Position numbers and translations under genes: made by a program. A stretch of 64,000 bases of DNA from Spirosoma sp. SC4-14 (GTDB taxonomy: Bacteria; Bacteroidota; Bacteroidia; Cytophagales; Spirosomataceae), in the NCBI RefSeq assembly GCF_037201965.1, contig NZ_CP147519.1, forward strand, positions 186,001 to 250,000, written 5' to 3'. Below, one piece after another: positions 9,476-18,000 of this stretch. The notes under the pieces are model-generated. The model worked only from the letters and a program-made list of their open reading frames with translations, was not told the origin of the DNA and made no database searches. Numbering within the stretch: the stretch's first letter is position 1; each line of letters starts with the position of its first letter.

Positions 9476-11179
9476 ATGGCCACGCTTGACAACCTTTCTA
9501 AAAACTATTCAACACTGATTCAGGAAATAGAGTCAGGACAAATTAAGATTCCACAGTTTCAACGAAACTTCGTCTGGGAAAAAAGACAATCAGCGCAATT
9601 GTTAGATAGTATGTTGAAAGGTTACCCAATAGGAACATTTATTTTCTGGCGTACTGATGAAGAATTACGAGCAGTTCGTAACGTTGGTAACATCCCCCTA
9701 CCAATGCAAGGGAAAAACGAGTATGTTAATTATGTGCTTGATGGTCAACAGCGTATTACGTCTTTCTTCGCTGCTATTAAGGGAACACAAATTGTACGGG
9801 ATGAAAAACGGCTGGACGACTTTTCCAGTATTTATGTTGATCTGACGGCAGAAGCAGATAAAGAGATTGTCACCATTGATTTAACGGATCGTAACCCATC
9901 TTTCTGTATAAAGGTTAACGAATTGATGACTGGCGATTTCACATTGCTGTTACAAAGGATGACACAAATGTCACCTGAATTGCACCCAAAAGTAAATGAG
10001 TACCGGAATCTCCTAACTGGCTACCAATTTAATATTATTCTGCTTAAGAACGCGTCAATCTCGGTAGCAACAGAGGTTTTTACCCGCTTGAATGTAGGGG
10101 GTAAAGCGTTGTCATTATTCGAAATTATGGTGGCTAAGACATATTTGGCACCTGATTTGGCCTATCCGAGCACGGTTGGCTTCGATCTGGCAGTTCAATA
10201 CGAACAATTACTCGCCGAACTTCGCCCAGCTCAGTATGACACATTGGCTCCTGCGACTGTATTGCAGGCTGTTTCCATGTTGGCTGTTAAAGGATGTACC
10301 AGAAAACAGATTTTGGAAATTGACAAGCATAAGTTTATTGAAACATGGCCACGAATGGTAAGAAGTCTTAAACTATCAGTGGACTTTTTGCGTGATTACG
10401 GTGTAACCGTATCTGAATTACTGCCTTATAATGCTTTATTGGTGCCGCTTTGTTACTTTTTTGATCGTCATCCAATGCGTCCAGATGGTGAAATGCTCAG
10501 GCGTATCGAAGACTATTTCTGGCGTTGCTCCTTAGGTACGCGCTACTCATCAGCGGTCGAAAACAAACTCCTCAGCGACGTAGAAAAGATCGATAAAATT
10601 CTAGTTAATGAGCAGCCACGTTATGAATGGTCGGTTGATATTTCTCCCGATGCGATCACTCGGGATGGTTGGTTTAGTGCAAGCCGCAGTTATATAAAAG
10701 CTATTTTGTGCCTATTGGCAAAACAACATCCACGTTCGTTTAAGACAAATTTGGAGGTTCGGATTGATAATGCCTGGCTTAGTAAATCGACTTCCAAAAA
10801 CTATCACCATTTTTTCCCAAAAGCTTTTCTACATAAAAACACCCCAGAGTTTGATGCATGGCGGGCTAACCATATAGCAAACATTACCATTGTAGATGAT
10901 TATTTAAATAAGAATGATATACGCACGAAAGCACCTGCAGGGTACATAGCTGATTTCAGTACTGCCAACGCGTATATGAACCAGACATTAGAAACCCATC
11001 TAATTGGTAATCAAGAAGAATTTGGAATAACTGATAATGATTATGAACGATTTTTTGCCGCTCGCGTCCAGAGGATATCCAACTGTCTAAATGCGCTGCT
11101 TATTCAACAAACAACAGACAATCAAATTCAGGTTGAAGCATTAGAGGAAGATGAGGAAATTGAAACGTTGGAAGATTAG
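9476..11179 (+). CDS. DUF262/DUF1524 (GmrSD-like) nuclease
   Basis: A 567-residue protein of the GmrSD type. The N-terminal DUF262 domain shows IPQFQRNFVWE and the hallmark DGQQR motif at about residues 89-93. The C-terminal DUF1524 domain carries an HNH-like NYHHFFPKAFL motif with the histidine pair at residues 444-445, followed by NHIANITIV. GmrSD enzymes cut modified (for example glucosylated hydroxymethylcytosine) DNA in an NTP-dependent way. Other DUF262 proteins serve in BREX (BrxU) or as stand-alone antiphage factors. It lies 87 bp after the previous defence gene on the same strand. The C-terminus is acidic (EEDEEIETLED). Its substrate cannot be told from sequence. Confidence 0.82.
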   Translation: MATLDNLSKNYSTLIQEIESGQIKIPQFQRNFVWEKRQSAQLLDSMLKGYPIGTFIFWRTDEELRAVRNVGNIPLPMQGKNEYVNYVLDGQQRITSFFAAIKGTQIVRDEKRLDDFSSIYVDLTAEADKEIVTIDLTDRNPSFCIKVNELMTGDFTLLLQRMTQMSPELHPKVNEYRNLLTGYQFNIILLKNASISVATEVFTRLNVGGKALSLFEIMVAKTYLAPDLAYPSTVGFDLAVQYEQLLAELRPAQYDTLAPATVLQAVSMLAVKGCTRKQILEIDKHKFIETWPRMVRSLKLSVDFLRDYGVTVSELLPYNALLVPLCYFFDRHPMRPDGEMLRRIEDYFWRCSLGTRYSSAVENKLLSDVEKIDKILVNEQPRYEWSVDISPDAITRDGWFSASRSYIKAILCLLAKQHPRSFKTNLEVRIDNAWLSKSTSKNYHHFFPKAFLHKNTPEFDAWRANHIANITIVDDYLNKNDIRTKAPAGYIADFSTANAYMNQTLETHLIGNQEEFGITDNDYERFFAARVQRISNCLNALLIQQTTDNQIQVEALEEDEEIETLED

Positions 11180-11456
11180 GTATTATAACTCAGCTTTCAT
11201 TATACAAAATAGCTTATTCTAAGAACTATAACCTCAGGCCTTCTGGCAAAAAGCATCTAGCTGTATGTCAAATTGTTTAGGTTGGCATGAATTGAATATA
11301 ACTTATTAGTTACATTGAAATGCTAAAAAAAACGTTCAAAAAAGTCTTCAATTAAGTAAAAATCATGAACTACATAAATGAACGGTTTTTCTGGACGCAA
11401 AAAGGGCCGTTTCAAGCCACTTCCCTCCTCCCCGACCACCGTTCAGAAAAACGTCC

Positions 11457-12963
11457 GTGACTGTTGCACAATGCTAATAGCCTAGTATTGAGATAGATGC
11501 CTATCTTGGCGTATGGTAGGCAAAAAACAAACCGCTCCCCAACAAGTTCATAGTCTGCTTCTTGACCAATGTGTTCCCCAGCAGAATCTATATCGGCGGC
11601 TCAAACAGGCTATTGATCTGACATTTTTGTACGAAACGGTCAAACCGTATTATGGTAAATGCGGCCAAAAGTCGATTGATCCCATTTCATTCGTTAAACT
11701 AATGCTGGTGGGGCATTTGGAAAACCTCACTTCGGATCGAGCGATCATTCGCTGTTGCCAACTCCGATTGGACATCCTGTATTTCTTAGACTACGAGTTG
11801 GGTGAGGCCTTACCCTGGCATAGTACCCTATCGCGCACTCGGCAGCGACTGCCCGAAAAAGTGTTCGAACGGTGTTTTGAGTATGTGTTGACACAGTGTA
11901 TTGAACTTGGGCTGGTTGATGGGCATACTCAGGCCATTGATGCTGCTTTCGTGGAAGCCAATGCTTCCTTAGATAAGTTAGAAGCCAAACCCTTAGCTAA
12001 GTGGACACTGGAGAAAAATGAGCAGCCCCTGGTTGATGCTTCGGACCGGCTATCTTTTGATAAGACTAACCAGTACGTTAACCCTAAGAAAGTGACTCGC
12101 AATAATCGAGTCTATTACAGCCCAAACGATCCGCAGGCCTGCTTGGCCACTAAGCCCAACAAGGCCTTCCGGCTCTATTACCTGGCCAGTATGGCTGTTG
12201 ATTGTTCTCATCATGTGATCACTCACATTCAAGCCGACTTCGCGGATGAGAAAGATTCACGCCATCTAATGACCATCGTTGATCGAACCAGCAGGCGGTT
12301 ATCAAGTCTGGACTTATCATTACGCTGTGTACTGGCGGATGCCGGTTTCAGCTCAGGGGAAAATTATGCCGCTTTAGAGAAACGACATATTGAGGCTTAT
12401 ATCCCTTTGTTTGGTCGCTACAATCGGGTTCGTGATCCGTTCACCTATGAGCCCTGGCAAGATCAATATCGCTGTAGTTATGGGGCTGTTTTACGCAATC
12501 ACGGGATTGAGATGGCAGGTGGGTATGGCAATTATCAGTATATAGCCAGTTTTAGTGCGTGTCAAAACTGTCCCATTAAAGAAAGTTGTTGCGGCAAACG
12601 GGATCGTAAATCCTTGAGTGTGACGATGTATTACCGGGAATATGAGCGAATGGTGGCTCGCCTGGCGAGTGCGAAGGGAAAGCAGTTGAAAAGGCGACGT
12701 AGTGCGGTGGTTGAGCCCGTTTTCGGGAGCTTGCTAAACTACTTTGGGATGCATCGGACTTCAAGCAAAGGCAAAACGGGTGCTCACAAGCGGATGGTAA
12801 TGGCGGCAACGGCCTACAATCTCAAGAAGTGGCTGTTGGCCAAGCGTGGGCCTAAGGTAGTTACTCAGGTGTTGGCTTTGCACCCAGAGGACTCTTTTTT
12901 GACTTTATGGGACGAGTTACTTCAGCAGCCTATTTATTCCTAAAAGGGTTGTGCAACAGTCAC
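11457..12963. mobile_element. IS1182-like insertion sequence, complete, with 4-bp target duplication
   Basis: The element is bounded by perfect 15-bp inverted repeats (GTGACTGTTGCACAA at 11457-11471 and its reverse complement at 12949-12963). A direct duplication of GTCC flanks it at 11453-11456 and 12964-12967. The single transposase gene inside is intact, so the copy looks recently inserted and potentially mobile. Confidence 0.9.
11513..12943 (+). CDS. IS1182-like family transposase
   Basis: A 476-residue transposase. The N-terminus has the DUF772 helical domain (KSIDPISFVKLMLVGHLENL, DRAIIRCCQLRLDILYFL). The DDE catalytic domain follows, with AIDAAFVEANAS, a CVLADAGFSSGENY strand and the closing VVEPVFGSLLNYFG containing the acidic residue. 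A cysteine cluster (CQNCPIKESCCGKR) typical of this family lies before the last catalytic block. It starts at ATG 11513, 42 bp inside the left inverted repeat, and is full length without disruptions. It acts on its own terminal repeats. Confidence 0.92.
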   Translation: MVGKKQTAPQQVHSLLLDQCVPQQNLYRRLKQAIDLTFLYETVKPYYGKCGQKSIDPISFVKLMLVGHLENLTSDRAIIRCCQLRLDILYFLDYELGEALPWHSTLSRTRQRLPEKVFERCFEYVLTQCIELGLVDGHTQAIDAAFVEANASLDKLEAKPLAKWTLEKNEQPLVDASDRLSFDKTNQYVNPKKVTRNNRVYYSPNDPQACLATKPNKAFRLYYLASMAVDCSHHVITHIQADFADEKDSRHLMTIVDRTSRRLSSLDLSLRCVLADAGFSSGENYAALEKRHIEAYIPLFGRYNRVRDPFTYEPWQDQYRCSYGAVLRNHGIEMAGGYGNYQYIASFSACQNCPIKESCCGKRDRKSLSVTMYYREYERMVARLASAKGKQLKRRRSAVVEPVFGSLLNYFGMHRTSSKGKTGAHKRMVMAATAYNLKKWLLAKRGPKVVTQVLALHPEDSFLTLWDELLQQPIYS

Positions 12964-12983
12964 GTCCATTATTTTTAGAACAT

Positions 12984-13040
12984 GACCGTCGTGTATCGTC
13001 CTGAAAAATGTTGACCGTTGTCCGATCCTGAAAATAAGTT
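12984..13040. repeat. Two tandem degenerate 28-29-bp repeats between the insertion sequences
   Basis: Unit 1 (12984-13012) and unit 2 (13013-13040) both begin GACCGT, contain TCCTGAAAA and end GTT. Related words (GTTCAGAAAAACG before the first IS, AACGGTTGTCC after the second) suggest that both insertion sequences landed in one short repeat-rich stretch. Function unknown. Confidence 0.45.
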
Positions 13041-13117
13041 GTCAGTTTTTGGGTCAAAAATTATTCGTCAATCTTAATCCTGATATAGCATTGTCAAAGT
13101 AGATAAAAGCCATGGAA

Positions 13118-14014
13118 TTAACCAAATTGGCCTTGGTCCCGGACAACCTTGGACCGTTTATAGACCTTCGGCTTCCAGTGCTTTTTCAGCGGGTGCTCGC
13201 TCTGATGAGCCATCACTGGAGTCAGGTATCCACAGCTCATGTGGGGACGCAGATGGTTGTAATTATAAATACTTTTATGAACCGCCTTCTCAGCCTCCTC
13301 AAAAGTAACAAACACTCGGTTCAGCCGGAAATCCGTCTTTAGAATTCCATTTACCCGTTCCGCGATGGCGTTTTCATAAGGGTCGCCTTGCTGCGTCATA
13401 CTAATCAAAATATTCGCCCCTTTCAACTTGCGAACATAGTCAAAACTACAGTATTGGCTGCCTCGATCAGAATGATGGATCAGTTCTCCTTCCCTTTCCA
13501 AATGAGTTAATAAGGCCATATCCAAGGCCTTTAGACTTCCTTCCGCCGTTAAGAAAGGATGCAAGCAGTACCCCACAATCAGCTTTGAATAAGCATCGGT
13601 TATCAGCGATAAATAGCCGAATCCTAAGCCAATATATAGGTAGGTAATATCACTCACCCAGACCTGCCGGGGAGCTGTTATCACCCTATCAATAAGCAAG
13701 TTAGGGTATTTTTGTAAGCGATGATTGGAATCGGTGGTCTGGGGCGTCTGCCGACCTTGCCGGATAACCATAGCATGATTGTATAAGATTTTATGCAACT
13801 TATCACGGCCTAATTTGATGCCACTTTTAGCCAACGGTTCGGCCAGCAGAAGATGTAATTTTCGGGTTCCCAAACCAGGCACATCTCGCCTAAGCGCCGT
13901 CACTAGGTCCAATATTAACATCGATTGGCTCACCGATCGCTGGGCGCGTTGTTTTCGAGCGTGAAATGCTTGTCGGCTCACACCAAACAGTCGGCAAAGG
14001 CTTCCGACACTCAC
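13118..14014 (-). CDS. IS3-family transposase OrfB (rve integrase-core catalytic subunit)
   Basis: About 298 residues from a GTG at 14014. It begins with an HTH_21-like region (LCRLFGVSRQAFHARK, GTRKLHLLL). The DDE integrase core has the first Asp in VWVSDITYLYIG, the second in HHSDRGSQYCS and the Glu in ENAIAERVNGILK. The frame stays open upstream of the GTG through the slippery heptamer at 14062-14068, so in vivo it is probably made mainly as OrfAB. No disruption is visible. Confidence 0.9.
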   Translation of the reverse strand: MSVGSLCRLFGVSRQAFHARKQRAQRSVSQSMLILDLVTALRRDVPGLGTRKLHLLLAEPLAKSGIKLGRDKLHKILYNHAMVIRQGRQTPQTTDSNHRLQKYPNLLIDRVITAPRQVWVSDITYLYIGLGFGYLSLITDAYSKLIVGYCLHPFLTAEGSLKALDMALLTHLEREGELIHHSDRGSQYCSFDYVRKLKGANILISMTQQGDPYENAIAERVNGILKTDFRLNRVFVTFEEAEKAVHKSIYNYNHLRPHMSCGYLTPVMAHQSEHPLKKHWKPKVYKRSKVVRDQGQFG

Positions 14015-14040
14015 CTTTGCTATCTCGTTTTCACGAAGGT

Positions 14041-14448
14041 TTAGGACCGTTTGGTGCCAGACTTTTTTCTGATCGGTACGTTTAATTCTTTTTCAGCGGT
14101 CTCAATCATCGTGTTGAGCGCCAGGATCAACAGATTGGCTTGCTGTAGAGTCTGTTCCAACTCCTCATTTCGCTGTTTTAAAGCGGCCATGTCGCGTTTT
14201 TGTGCTTGCTTCATAGCAGGTAAAGTTAGTAGACCCGTCTTCATCTTCTGGCGATAGAGTTGGACCCAGCTGCGTATGCTATGGCCACTGTGAATCCCTA
14301 AATCAGCCATTACTTGGCTTACTTCTTCTCCACCAAAGAGGATACGAAATACGGCAGTCTCTCGGAGCTGCTCGCTGTATTGAAAGCGACTTAACAGGTC
14401 GCGAATGTGGTCTTCCATAGTTGTCGATTTTGGGTGAAAATCTGACAA
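14041..14448 (-). CDS. IS3-family transposase OrfA (helix-turn-helix subunit)
   Basis: A 135-residue protein with an N-terminal helix-turn-helix region (SQVMADLGIHSGHSIRSWVQ) and a leucine-zipper-like coiled coil near residues 85-120 (LKQRNEELEQTLQQANLLIL), the standard OrfA plan. Near its end the minus strand reads AAAAAAG (14062-14068). The orfB frame is open back through that heptamer, so a -1 ribosomal frameshift there would yield the OrfAB fusion transposase. Confidence 0.88.
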   Translation of the reverse strand: MSDFHPKSTTMEDHIRDLLSRFQYSEQLRETAVFRILFGGEEVSQVMADLGIHSGHSIRSWVQLYRQKMKTGLLTLPAMKQAQKRDMAALKQRNEELEQTLQQANLLILALNTMIETAEKELNVPIRKKSGTKRS

Positions 14449-14609
14449 CCTATATCAGGATAAGACACCTCCTGTTTATTTTGAACGGTTGTCCTTTTCG
14501 TCCCTCGTTATCATCGGTTCGTCCTCAGCATAATGGTCGGCTGTTTTTCCAGGTTTCCTTTGTCGTATTTTAGCCTGGCCACGTAGGCTTTATGCTAATT
14601 CATTTGGTA

Positions 14610-15002
14610 ATGGAAACGGATTATTTCTCTCTCCGCTTAACAACCCTAACGGCTGATTTAAGCCTGACTGCTGAGCAACTGGAGTCATCGCTTACCGCTG
14701 CACGAAAGTCCTTTGAAGATCAGCGCCGACAAGGAGCGGATGTACATCAAGCGCTGGAAATCGCGGAGGCTACCCTACAGGAAACGATTCAGCCCACCGT
14801 TCAGGCAGCCAGTCGCTTAAAAGATATATTAGCCAATGATTTTATCCAGGTACCAGCACTGGCCTATCCACCCCATTTCGGTCAGCTACTCCAGCAGTTG
14901 ATGCCAGCGCTAGCCGGATCTCAAACCCGCCTAACGGATGCCTATCTGGTTGGTTTAGTACTGGATTATCAAACCAAGCACCTCCCCGACAATGGCATTT
15001 AA
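14610..15002 (+). CDS. DUF1896-like small protein of the conjugative element
   Basis: About 130 residues. I prefer ATG 14610 (METDYFSLRL) over the upstream ATG at 14592, because family members begin close to such a segment. It is helical, with long charged helices (LTAARKSFEDQRRQGADVHQALEIA). It overlaps the start of the giant methylase-helicase gene by 11 bp, so translation is probably coupled. In Bacteroidota conjugative elements a DUF1896 protein commonly sits directly before this large gene. Its biochemical role is not known. The family call rests on position and overall look rather than a diagnostic motif. Confidence 0.65.
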   Translation: METDYFSLRLTTLTADLSLTAEQLESSLTAARKSFEDQRRQGADVHQALEIAEATLQETIQPTVQAASRLKDILANDFIQVPALAYPPHFGQLLQQLMPALAGSQTRLTDAYLVGLVLDYQTKHLPDNGI

Positions 15003-18000
15003 CCACCGCGCGCACTTAACTGCCAATCTGGAAGCGCTACGCTTGGCGTTTCTCGTAGATCAGCAACGAAAAGCCGGTAAACAAGCCGAACTGACTCCCC
15101 AGCAACGGAACACCTTGACGGCATACAGTGGTTTTGGTGCCCTGAAAGCCGTCCTTCAATCCGTCGACGACGACAGGCTGTGGACCAGTTCGCTGGATAT
15201 GCAACTTCGACCGGGGGTGCAGCAGCTCCATGAGTTAATCAAGGAGCAGGCAGGAAACCGGGCGGACGAATTTCTATCGGGCATCCGTAACAACGTTCTA
15301 TCCGGCTTTTATACTCCTCCCCAATTGGTGGAATCTCTCGGCCGCGAACTGGCCCTCAGATTGGGCGATGAACCCATTCAATATCTGGACCCATCGGCCG
15401 GTACGGGTATTTTCCCGCAAGGGCTCGCTACAACTGGGCTATCCATTGGCTCAGCACAGCTTATTGAAAAAGACCCGGCAACGGCGTTGATTTTGCAAGC
15501 ACTTTATCCGCAACATACAGTTGAAAATAAAGGATTTGAGGAAAGTGGCCGACGGCTTAATGACCGCTTCGATTTGGTGGCCAGTAACATCCCTTTCGGC
15601 AATGTGGCCATCTGGGATGAGGCACTGGCTAACAGCAAAGACAAACAGCGCCGTTCGGCCTGCGCCCGACTGCATACCTACTTCAGCGTAAAAAGCGTCG
15701 ATTGTCTACGGGAAGGGGGCGTGGCCGCTCTGCTAACGACGGATGCCCTTCTAAATTCACCGGCAAATGAGCCGATTCGTCAGTACCTGATGACCACTTG
15801 TGACCTGGTATCGGCGGTACGTTTACCGCACAACCTGTTCACCGATTACGCCGGCACCAGCGTCGGTAGCGACTTAATCCTGCTTCAGAAACGAAACGGT
15901 AAAACGACGCTTACCGCTCAGGAAAAGCGATTTGTCAGATCTGTAACCGGGCCGGCTAGTATCATCACAAATGAGTTGTTTCTGAATGGAAATAACATTG
16001 TGAGCACCAGCCAAAAGTACGGAACGGATCAATATGGTAAAGCCGCCCTTCTATATACCCATGACGGCGGTATGGACGAAATCGCTTGGCAGGTTGGTCG
16101 GCTCGTTGGTCATGATATGACTCAACATTTCCGTCAGAAGCGTTTCGAACAGATGCGGAACGCGACGGACTTGGTGCAAACCATCCCTCAACGTACATCG
16201 CCTAATCGGGCAAAGGACCGTACCCCGATACAGGAAAAAACTGGCCCCTCCCCTGCTCCTTTATTCGTACAAGGGGAATTATTTGCGCAATCCGGTCCAC
16301 AGGTGTTCACTCCGCCAGCTCCTCGCCCGCTAACGGTGGAACTGGAAGCCTTTCATCAAGCAGGGAGTCTAATCGACCAACAAGGAGAAGTAGGCCGACT
16401 ATCCCCTGATGAGAAAATACTTCTGCCACTTCCAGGCCAGGTCGACCATCCGCGCTTGAGTGCAATGCTCCAAGTTAGGGATGCTTACGAACGACTTTAT
16501 CGCCAGGAAACCCAAACTCAGCAGCCTCAGGCTGAATTGCGACTCGCTCTTAATACAGCTTATGGCTTGTTTATTACTCGCTACGGGCCAATCAACACAA
16601 GCGCTAATGCGGGTCTGGCTCTGCTTGACCCGGATGGGCGTAGTCTGTTAGCTCTCGAAAAGGCAAACGGGCAGGGGGAGTTTGTACGGGCTGACATCTT
16701 CAACGAACCTGTCAGTATTCAACGGGCCAAGGTCGAACAATTTACCGCCCAGGAAGCCTTAACTGCCTGTCTCAGCAAATTGGGACGGGTGGACATGAAT
16801 TATCTACAGGATTTGACCAAGCAGACCGGGCCGCAACTTATACAGGAACTGGCAGATCAAATCCTTTGGAACCCGCTGGAACGGGAATTCCAGACTCCCA
16901 CCCGATTGGTATCCGGCAATGTAGTGGAGAAGCTGGAATCAATGGAAGCGTTTGCGGAAGATCCACTGGCCGGGCCTGCACTTCAAGCCTTACGCGATGG
17001 TCAACCGACCCCCATTAGCTTCGATGAACTGGATTTTAATTTAGGGGAACGCTGGATACCCACCGAGGTTTACCAGCAATTCGCCCAAGACTTATTTGGG
17101 CAACGTGTTTCGGTGACCTACGCTTCGTCCACGGACGAATTCAGTGTCGATACGCCCTCTTGGATGTTCAAAAACGCGGCCATTTTGCAACAGTACGCCG
17201 TGCAAGGGCACTTCAGGATGTATGACGGGTTGACGTTATTTCAGTATGGCCTTTATAATACGACGCCAACGATCAATAAACCGGGACCGGACGATACCAA
17301 AGTGCTCGATAGCGAAGCTACCCAATTGGCGGCTACCAAAATCGAGCAAATCCGAACGGCTTTTGTCGAATGGTTGCCTACGCAAAGCCAAACGTTAAAA
17401 CAGGAATTGACGGATCGCTATAACCGGTTGTATAACTGTTTTGTCAAACCCGCTTACAACGGTGCTCATCAACAATTCCCCGATCTGAACCTAAAGGGTT
17501 TAGGTATAAATGGCCTGTACGGATCGCAGAAAGATGCCATCTGGATGGTGCTGCAAAACAGGGGGGGCATAGCCGATCATGAAGTCGGTACGGGCAAATC
17601 GCTCATCATGACCGTCGCTTCTTACGAAATGAAGCGGTTGGGCTTGGCCAACAAAATCATGCTTCTCGCCATGAAGGCCAACGTGGCCCAGATTGCCCAG
17701 ACTTACCGAACGGCCTACCCTAACGCCCGGCTGCTTTATCCCGGTCAGGATGATTTCACGCCCGCCAACCGGGAGCGATTTTTAAATTCGATTAAGAACG
17801 GCAATTGGGATTGTATTATCCTAACCCATGACCAGTTTGCCCGTATTCCGCAATCTCCAGAAGTACAGCAAAAGGTGATGCGCGAAGAGTTACGAAACCT
17901 GGAGAAAGACCTGCAAACGCTGCAACGGAGTGGCGTGGACATGTCTAAGTCCTTACTAAAAGGGTTAGAAACGCGCAAGGCTAACTTAGCCACTAAGCTA

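Larger units (their letters stand above)
13078..14460. mobile_element. IS3-family insertion sequence, complete, with 3-bp target duplication
   Basis: Left end TCCTGATATAG(CA)TTGTCA at 13078 and right end, reading inward, TCCTGATATAG(G)TTGTCA at 14460 form imperfect inverted repeats. TAA is duplicated at 13075-13077 and 14461-14463. It contains orfA and orfB on the minus strand. Confidence 0.87.
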
